14,003 bases of DNA from Oehlia diaphana. Its lineage: Eukaryota > Glomeromycota > Glomeromycetes > Glomerales > Glomeraceae. Each line of letters opens with the position of its first letter. The stretch's first letter is position 1. The translations under genes were made by a program, and so were the position numbers. The stretch covers positions 1 to 14,003 of the forward strand of contig QZLH01001307.1 in assembly GCA_003833135.1 (NCBI GenBank). Reading direction: 5' to 3'. The notes beneath the pieces were generated by a model, which worked only from the letters and a program-made list of their open reading frames with translations, was not told the origin of the DNA and made no database searches. Positions 7,878-14,003 of the stretch are shown here, in pieces.

Positions 7878-7968
7878 CAAAATGAATTAATTTCGGCAAG
7901 AATTTAAAGAAGTTTGATTATTTTTACAAGAATATGTTATTGACGTGTAACATTTAGATGAAGTTCGA
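7878..7968 (+). pseudogene. Inverted fossil of the last exon of the two-pass membrane protein gene
   Basis: The plus strand reads QNELISARI, then after a one-base frameshift LFLQEYVIDV, a stop, and HLDEVR. This corresponds to residues 339-368 of the protein encoded on the minus strand at 9528-11501 (QYELILARI ... LFLQEYVVDVRYLDGIR). By hand the nucleotide identity is roughly three quarters over about 90 bases. It contains at least one frameshift (between about 7902 and 7916) and in-frame stops at about 7914 and 7948. Weak similarity may continue to about 8015 (an ATGAAAGAAG word), but I do not claim it. It is a dead partial copy in the opposite orientation to the intact gene, about 1.6 kb from that gene's 3' end. 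Confidence 0.75.
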
Positions 7969-7969
7969 A

Positions 7970-9527
7970 ATAACAAGATTAAAAAAGTACTAGTATGAAA
8001 GAAGGATCAACTATATAGAATATAGTAGTAATTTTATCGATTTAGATCATTATTAGTATTTAGTAATGTTATTTGATACATTATATCATACGTAATTTTC
8101 TTTTGGCCAACAGATGGGTATGGTTGAATTAAATCTTACCTGGAGATACTGTATATTTTTAGCAATATGACGTCTAATTTCACATGTACAATATTAATAT
8201 ATGAGTTTAGTATTACTTGCAGCATCTTTGGATGAAAGAAAAAAAATATCGTACAGAAAGTGTGTGATGAATGGAAATCATGCCACTGCCAAGCCTGATC
8301 GTCATCCGTTCAGTACATATTATACTTACATATTGAATAAGAACCAAGTTCCATTACAGGAATGATATTGTTATCTGTTATGTATTTCTTAAAATTAAAA
8401 ATATCGTAAGTAGAGACGAATCAACAGAAATATTTGCAAATTTTGAATGGTCCACGCCAAATTACCAAATTGGGTTAATTAAGGAAATTGCGAATTGCGA
8501 TCAACATGTTATCCATTTGTTTACATTCTAGGTTCTAATTCAATAAATAAACAAAACATGTGCTGACTTACAGTATTTCTATATACAGTATAAAAAATAT
8601 AATTGTTATTTGTTTGGTACTAGTTTCATGGATCAGGATAACGAGAGATAATTGGTGCATTTAATTTTGCTAATGTTTTTCTCCCGGAAATTGTTTAAGG
8701 TTTTATTGTCACATGCCGAACATTTGTATCACCTTAGAATCTTTCACTTCAGCCTTCAGGCTAATAATCCATAATCCATCAGATAAACAATATTATTTGG
8801 ATGTTCAAATTAAAAAATCTATAATTTATTTACCATTCATATTAAATTATACTTTATATTTAAAATTATCGAATTAAATGACGAGAAATAAAAATAAAAT
8901 AAAATAAAAAGTGACGTAAAAAAAATAGTTTTGGAATATTAATTAATTATTGTTCAGTCGATTAGGAATATGCGGGATTTTAATGACCGATATTATTATA
9001 AGATATCTAATATTGAAATCAGTATTTGCAATATTTCTAATAACTGAACTATAATAGTTATTGGACATCAGATAAAGACCATCATCCAATATCCATTAAT
9101 TATTTTGATTTAAAAATAAAATGTAAATATTTATATTTAGTATGCAGATTATCATTTCTAAAATTTCGTTCTTTTACAACAAACATCAATCTACAATTTA
9201 TGCCATGTAAATAACAATGAGTTTATATCACAAACAAACAAAGTTGATCCATAAAATGCGGAATATGTATTTATCTTTTTACATGATTTTCTTTTTGTAG
9301 TTTCCTTTAAGAGATGATAATATATTATATTCGAATTATGGTAATTCAAGAATCAAAGAAATCATTGTACAAAAATATCATAAACTGATTATATATTTAT
9401 TACTATGAAAATTGGGGATACACACACATTTAATATTTATAATGAAAAATTATGACATGCAATTAAATAACAAATATTAAATAAAATGAAATGAAAAAAT
9501 TCTATTACATTATGTTAATAATATAAT
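7970..9527. other. Gene-free region between the fossil exon and the membrane-protein gene
   Basis: I could find no intact gene, RNA gene or bounded element in this stretch. It presumably contains the 3' UTR of the minus-strand gene at its right end. No exact AATAAA is visible on the minus strand immediately after the stop. Confidence 0.4.
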
Positions 9528-11501
9528 TTAGTCATACTTGATTGTAGTGAAATTATTATACGTTGAATTTTGAGTGAAATTTGCTGAAACAAAATCTTGT
9601 TGTTGCGTAACTGTAGAAACCGTAGAAATCGTAGAATTTGTTGTACTTGTACTATCAAATTCTTCTTTCAAATTTTTTATCCCATGGTTATTAAGATTAT
9701 TCATAATGTTAGTTGTGGGTAATCTATCCCGAATACCGTCTAAATAACGTACATCAACAACATATTCTTGTAAAAATAGTTCTAAACTATCAATTCTTGC
9801 TAAAATTAATTCATATTGTTCAGCTAAAGAAAGTGCATTTCTTGAAGGATGATTTTTAGTATTAGGATCCATTGTGTCAAAAAATGGAATAGTTGGTAAA
9901 GTAGTTTTAAGCTTTTTTCGTGTTAATCGAGAAAATCCGCAACAGTATAATTGTACGGCTCCCCATGGCCGCAATGTATCAGCACCTGTAAATTAAACAA
10001 AAAATAAATATATTAAATTTATAATAAAATTTTTTTTATTTTTTTCAAAAAAAAAAAAATAATAATAAATCTTACCAAAAAGAAATGCGTATACTGCTAC
10101 TGTTAATCCCCACGCACCTCCCATTAAACCTAAACCGCTTAAGTACTATATATAATTAAAATTAATTAATTTTTTTTTAAAGGTAATAAAACAAAAACTT
10201 AAAAAAAATAAAGTACTCACTGTCTTTGACCTTTTTATTATTTAAAAATATAATTTGTTTTTTTTTTTTTAGTCAGTAAAATAAAGATTTATATGAAGCG
10301 ATGTATGTATTATTATACAAACCTAACTTCCTTATCTACTTGAATGACATTATTGCTCTTAGGTTGTATACTTAATGATAATATTCTAGACATCGATTTA
10401 TCCGGAATTGGTGCTCCAACTAAAGAAAAAATTAAAATAAAAATAAATATATTATAGTAAAATTTCTAAATAAAATTAAATTTAATAAATATAACAACTT
10501 ACGTAAAGTAGATTCAATATTTGATTTCTGGTCATAATTTGGAGGAATACCAAAATCATTCATCCAATTTGGTACCATTATATCTCTAACTATACGAGAA
10601 TATGAAAAATCGTAAGACTAAAAAAAGAAAAGAGTTATTAGTAATTTCCTATAAAATATTCCACACACGTTTAATATTAAAGAAAATTCTAAATACCTGA
10701 GCTGGCAATATTGAATACCTATTTAATGTAACAATTGAATTGTCATATACAGTCAATTCATTTAATTTCTTATTAGCTATATCATATTCTATAATAATAT
10801 ATTATATTTTATTCAATATTATTGTATGAAATTCGAATATAATTACAAAACTTTTTTAACCATACCTGAATCATAAGCAAACAAGTTTATATTAGATGGT
10901 TCACCAGCTTGAATTTCTTCGTTAACAGTCATTGTTAAACTTATTCCAAATAATGAACTATTAAATAAGACATCTGGTGATGGAGAATAAGTTACATAAT
11001 ATAGGCTGTTTCTCTGATTGTAATAAGCATTTATATCTTTTGGTGAACAATCAAGTGAACTATAAACCCTATCGAAGGCTAATGGAAAAAGAAAATAAAC
11101 AAATTAATAAATTAATTAAAGGGAAAGGAAATTTTTTCTTCCATACTTACAATAAGATTGAAAACAACTAACGATGCTGAAATTATAATCAGCACTAAAA
11201 TGCAAGCCTATATTTATTTTTAAAAAAATATATATATATCATTTTTATTAGAATCATAAATTTTAGCTTAAGTAATTAAAAAGAGGGAGAAAAAAATTTT
11301 TTCTTTACTTGGAGGAGGTACGCCATCAACGTCAATAAAAGAAGTTTTGATTATTGGAGCATCTTGTTTAACGTCAATTATCACAACAACGAGGTAGCCT
11401 GTCAAGCAAGTTATAAGCATAATCATTGTAAAGATTTTTAATCCCAAGAGGATTGTAGGCTCGCTACGACGTTGCCTATTGAGTAATTCTGTCAAGTTCA
11501 T
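9528..11501 (-). CDS. Two-pass membrane protein of a Glomeromycotina-expanded family, 9 exons, 434 aa
   Basis: Hand-assembled exons (minus): 11501-11309, 11207-11151, 11078-10866, 10788-10697, 10617-10503, 10419-10323, 10230-10221, 10145-10076, 9985-9528. All introns are GT-AG, 72-101 bp, and the frame stays open to TAG, giving 1305 nt. Residues 1-16 are a short basic head. TM1 is at about 17-42 (ending GYLVVVIID). Residues 43-258 form a lumenal or extracellular domain with C79 and C94 as a likely disulfide and N-glycosylation sites at N73 (NFS) and N123 (NSS). TM2 is at 260-282 (SGLGLMGGAWGLTVAVYAF). The cytosolic tail carries RPWG and YCCG (residues 288-299, possible palmitoylation), a predicted helix or coiled coil at about 333-368 and a Ser/Thr/Asn-rich C-terminus. 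I recognise the pattern as an expanded family in Rhizophagus of unknown function. It is divergent from the kelch gene, and a fossil of its last exon lies at 7878-7968. Confidence 0.85.
10221..10230 (-). other. 10-nt microexon (exon 7) of the two-pass membrane protein gene
   Basis: GTCAAAGACA lies between an AAAAAG acceptor and a canonical GTGAGT donor. It joins exon 6 (ending AG) to exon 8 (starting TAC) to give R256-S-K-T259-Y. If it is skipped, exon 6 to exon 8 reads AGT ACT TAA, an immediate stop. Including it restores the frame and the RS.T..SGLG sequence expected at the start of the second membrane segment. The acceptor (AAG) is weaker than the others in the gene. Confidence 0.75.
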
Positions 11502-11930
11502 GATTTTTGTAAAATTTATTATACGTACGTAAAAATTTCCAAATTTCCAAATTTTTTAATTTATTATGAATTATATTTAAATTCCGTTAATATGCTTTCG
11601 TGAAACCTTAATGATGATGCAAGGAAAAAAAAACAAACAATAATTTATGATACATTCTAAAATAAGCAATATTACAATATAATTATAATAATAAACATTG
11701 AAAAAGTTCATGAATGAACACAACATTATTAATGCAACGCTAAAGTTTATGATATAAAAGAATTTTAATATACACAATTTACAAATTCTAGGGCGCTCCT
11801 TTCCTTGGGATTTTTTTTTATCTTTCTTTTTTATTTTTTTTTATTTTTTTTTTTAATTCAATAATTCCCACTATAAAAAAAAAAAAAAGAATAAATTCAA
11901 CAACTTTACCGTTTTATACGTACTATCAAA
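11502..11930. promoter_or_regulatory. Divergent (bidirectional) promoter region
   Basis: These 429 bases separate the start codons of two head-to-head genes. The right side has long T tracts (about 11810-11853) and CTATAAAAAA (about 11871) upstream of the kelch gene. The same 10-mer TTATACGTAC lies close to both starts, at 11519-11528 (18 bases from the minus-strand ATG) and at 11914-11923 (7 bases before the plus-strand ATG). The left copy extends to the palindrome ACGTACGT. Open stretches inside the region (for example minus 11577-11777) have no coding support. Confidence 0.55.
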
Positions 11931-13671
11931 ATGAGTTTAAACCATTATTTGATATTTATTATAACTTTATATATATTAAATGTATATGGGCAATTTGTGC
12001 CAGAAACTCGATTGGGACATTCTGCAGTTTACTCTAAATCTGAAAAAAAAGTATATTATATAGGAGGATATAATTTTAATAAATCAGAACCAACTGAACC
12101 CAATCCTTTAAGTGACTTTTTTTATCTTAGTGTTGACGATGAGGATTTTTTTAAATTTACAAATTTAACGAGTCAAGCAAAATTACCATACACAGTATTT
12201 CATGTTTCTGAATTAGGTGGTGCTAATCAAGATACGATATTTATCTTAGAGGGTGTGCATTGGAATACTGCAGAGACAAATTATGTATATAGTTTTGATA
12301 CTAAAATAAATCAATTAAGTATACCTGTAGTTAAAGGAAAAGCCCCACCAATGCGTAAAGGAATTTCTTCTGTTAGTTATGAAGGGAAAATTTATATATT
12401 TGGTGGTCAAATTGGTAATGGGAATGACGCTAAATTCTTTAATAATCTTGATATTTTTGATACTATTAATTTAAATTGGCAAGTTGGTAGCTTAGTTAAT
12501 TCTCCAGTTGCTAGATCACTCTATACAGCAACATTAGTTAATGGGGTAATTTATTACATTGGCGGTAAAACACAATTTAACGTTTATTCTCCATTAACCG
12601 AGGTATGCTGCGTTGTAAACTTAAATTCCTACCCGATATTAAAAAGTGTGTTTAATCAATTCATTTTAATTTTTCCCCCATTTTATAGATTTATCAATAT
12701 GATATTGTAACAAATACATGGTCTTTAAAGGTTAGTAAAAACATATACCAGTTAAACTTATCAAACATAATTTAATTAAAAAATAATTTTAAAAAATTTC
12801 TAGAAAGCTACGGCTGTAGATGTAGAATCCATGCCAGGTTCTAGAACTGCTCATTCTGCCGTTTTAAGTAATTATTTTTTTTTTAAAAAAAAAGTTAATT
12901 TCATTTTGTAATCCGATATAAATAACCTAAAAAATTTTCTTTTTATATAGTTGAAGGAAAAATCGTTATATATGGAGGATTTTTCTCTTCTGATGATACA
13001 CCATATAGAATACCAGCTAAAAAAACAATCGCGATGTTGGATGTTAATACATTAGTGTGGTCAATACCAAACTTTGATATTAGGGAAGAAAATCTTATTC
13101 CGAATCTTGCTTTTCATACTGGTACAGCTGTGGGTACAGTTATGCTTATTGCTTTTGGTAAGTTTACTCCTTAATAGTAATTACCTTTTTTTTTTTTCTT
13201 TCACATCTTTCTAATATTTAGCATTCTAATTCATTTTTAGGAAATTTTACGGACATACCAAATAATATTGACCAAACTAATAAAGTAATTTATTCCTTCC
13301 TTTTTAGTGACCCAACGCAAGTTACATCGAATGTTATATCTTCATTTCGTGAAGTAAAGTCGAGTAATAATCCAAAACCGCAACTTCCGACTTCTACTAG
13401 TAACAAAATAAATCCACAACAACCTTCCTCATTAAGTAAAGTGGTAATTGTTGGTATATCAATTGTTTCAGTATCAGTGGCTTTGGCAATATTTGCAGCA
13501 GTAGCTTATAAACGTAAAAAGAAAAGTCGAGTACAATCAGGAGATGTACTCAATAATCTGAATAATGATAAATATCATTTTGAATATCAACAACAATATA
13601 CTTCACAATTTGCTTCCCAACAATCACAACAACATTATACTCGAAATCCTCCCACAATTGAATCTCCATAA
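11931..13671 (+). CDS. Type I membrane protein with kelch-repeat ectodomain, 5 exons, 471 aa
   Basis: Hand-assembled exons: 11931-12602, 12689-12730, 12804-12867, 12951-13157, 13241-13671. The four introns are GT-AG (73-86 bp) and total coding is 1416 nt. Residues 1-20 are a signal peptide ending VYG. The ectodomain has kelch blades with Gly-Gly pairs at 45-46 (VYYIGGY), 158-159 (IYIFGGQ), 211-212 (IYYIGGK) and 268-269 (IVIYGGF), plus degenerate blades near 87-134 and 305-330, so about six in all. The usual downstream Tyr/Trp is visible in IYQYDIVTNTWSLK. A Ser/Pro/Asn-rich stalk (about 355-395) leads to a single membrane segment at 396-418, a basic stop-transfer (KRKKK, 419-423 with Y418 before) and a 50-residue Gln/Tyr-rich cytoplasmic tail. 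Kelch propellers bind proteins or glycans; the ligand is unknown. Similar surface kelch proteins are numerous in Rhizophagus (from memory). It shares its promoter region with the minus-strand gene. Confidence 0.88.
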
Positions 13672-13779
13672 AGAAAAATATATTTATCATATTTCATATT
13701 AATATTTTATTTAGAATTATATAAATATATATATATGTATTCTACTATTTATATATACGAATATTATTATTATTTTTAT

Positions 13780-13785
13780 AATAAA
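13780..13785 (+). terminator. Candidate polyadenylation signal of the kelch gene
   Basis: AATAAA at 13780-13785, 109 bases after the stop codon and followed by T-rich sequence. This is a positional inference; similar A/T words are frequent here. Confidence 0.4.
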
Positions 13786-13789
13786 GTTA

Positions 13790-14003
13790 ATTCATAATAT
13801 TATTGATTTACGCAATTTAATTAAGACGATTTCTATTTGTACAGTACACTATGTGTTTGAACACAATTTCCAAAAAAAGTAAATGTTTATGCTGATCATT
13901 TAATGTAAAAATTTAACGAAAAAAAAAGTAAAAAAAAGATTGTTAAATAACTCAAAAATAACATTCAAAACCATCTATGACATACTAAGTAAACTTGCAG
14001 AAC
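13790..14003. other. Gene-free right edge
   Basis: AT-rich sequence downstream of the kelch gene with no recognisable feature before the window ends. Confidence 0.4.

Noticed and set aside
10977..11171. 64-codon open frame (plus strand)
   Set aside because: It is antisense to exons 2 and 3 of the minus-strand membrane-protein gene, whose spliced reading is strongly supported.
11577..11777. 66-codon hydrophobic open frame (minus strand)
   Set aside because: It lies in the divergent promoter region. The composition reflects T-rich DNA and no family resemblance is seen.
1..14003. tRNA, rRNA and CRISPR arrays
   Set aside because: I saw no B-box-like GGTTCGAATCC in either orientation, no rRNA core sequence and no regularly spaced identical repeats with unique spacers. 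The tandem arrays here are directly contiguous minisatellites.

Overview
The window looks like nuclear DNA of a fungus, most likely an arbuscular mycorrhizal fungus of the Rhizophagus (Glomeromycotina) type. The base composition is extremely AT-rich. Two genes carry many short introns (72-101 bp) with canonical GT-AG ends, and their coding potential matches lineage-expanded membrane and kelch proteins I associate with that group. The assignment is by recognition, not by a database search. I saw no rRNA, tRNA or CRISPR array.

Layout. Positions 1-5815 hold no intact gene. They contain a 12-bp minisatellite with an inverted 21-bp companion (260-440), a broken remnant that resembles the tail of a pogo/Tigger-type transposase (about 556-827, minus), two abutting miniature inverted-repeat elements (1009-1252 and 1255-1425), several AT-rich tandem repeats, dispersed CCGAAAT-type repeats (about 4280-4480 and 5166-5241) and a small Tc1-like inverted-repeat element (5045-5154).

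Positions 5820-5993 are a four-copy 42/45-bp minisatellite directly upstream of the most interesting gene. This is an intronless 151-residue secreted protein (6038-6493, plus). Its C-terminal ~68 residues look like the cytotoxic ribonuclease domain of colicin E3-type bacteriocins. An N-terminal signal peptide, a Cys pair, a Lys-Arg site and a Pro/Lys-rich linker precede the domain. A bacterial polymorphic-toxin warhead on a fungal secretory leader suggests horizontal acquisition and a role in killing or controlling other organisms.

Positions 6620-9527 carry no intact gene, but 7878-7968 is a degraded, inverted copy of part of the last exon of the next gene. That gene (9528-11501, minus) assembles by hand into nine exons and a 434-residue two-pass membrane protein, with a 10-nt microexon needed to keep the frame. 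Divergently transcribed from a 429-bp shared intergenic region is a five-exon gene (11931-13671, plus) for a 471-residue type I membrane protein. It has a signal peptide, an ectodomain of kelch repeats, one membrane span and a Gln-rich cytoplasmic tail. The two divergent products are both surface or secretory-pathway membrane proteins and could be co-regulated; nothing in the sequence proves that they interact.
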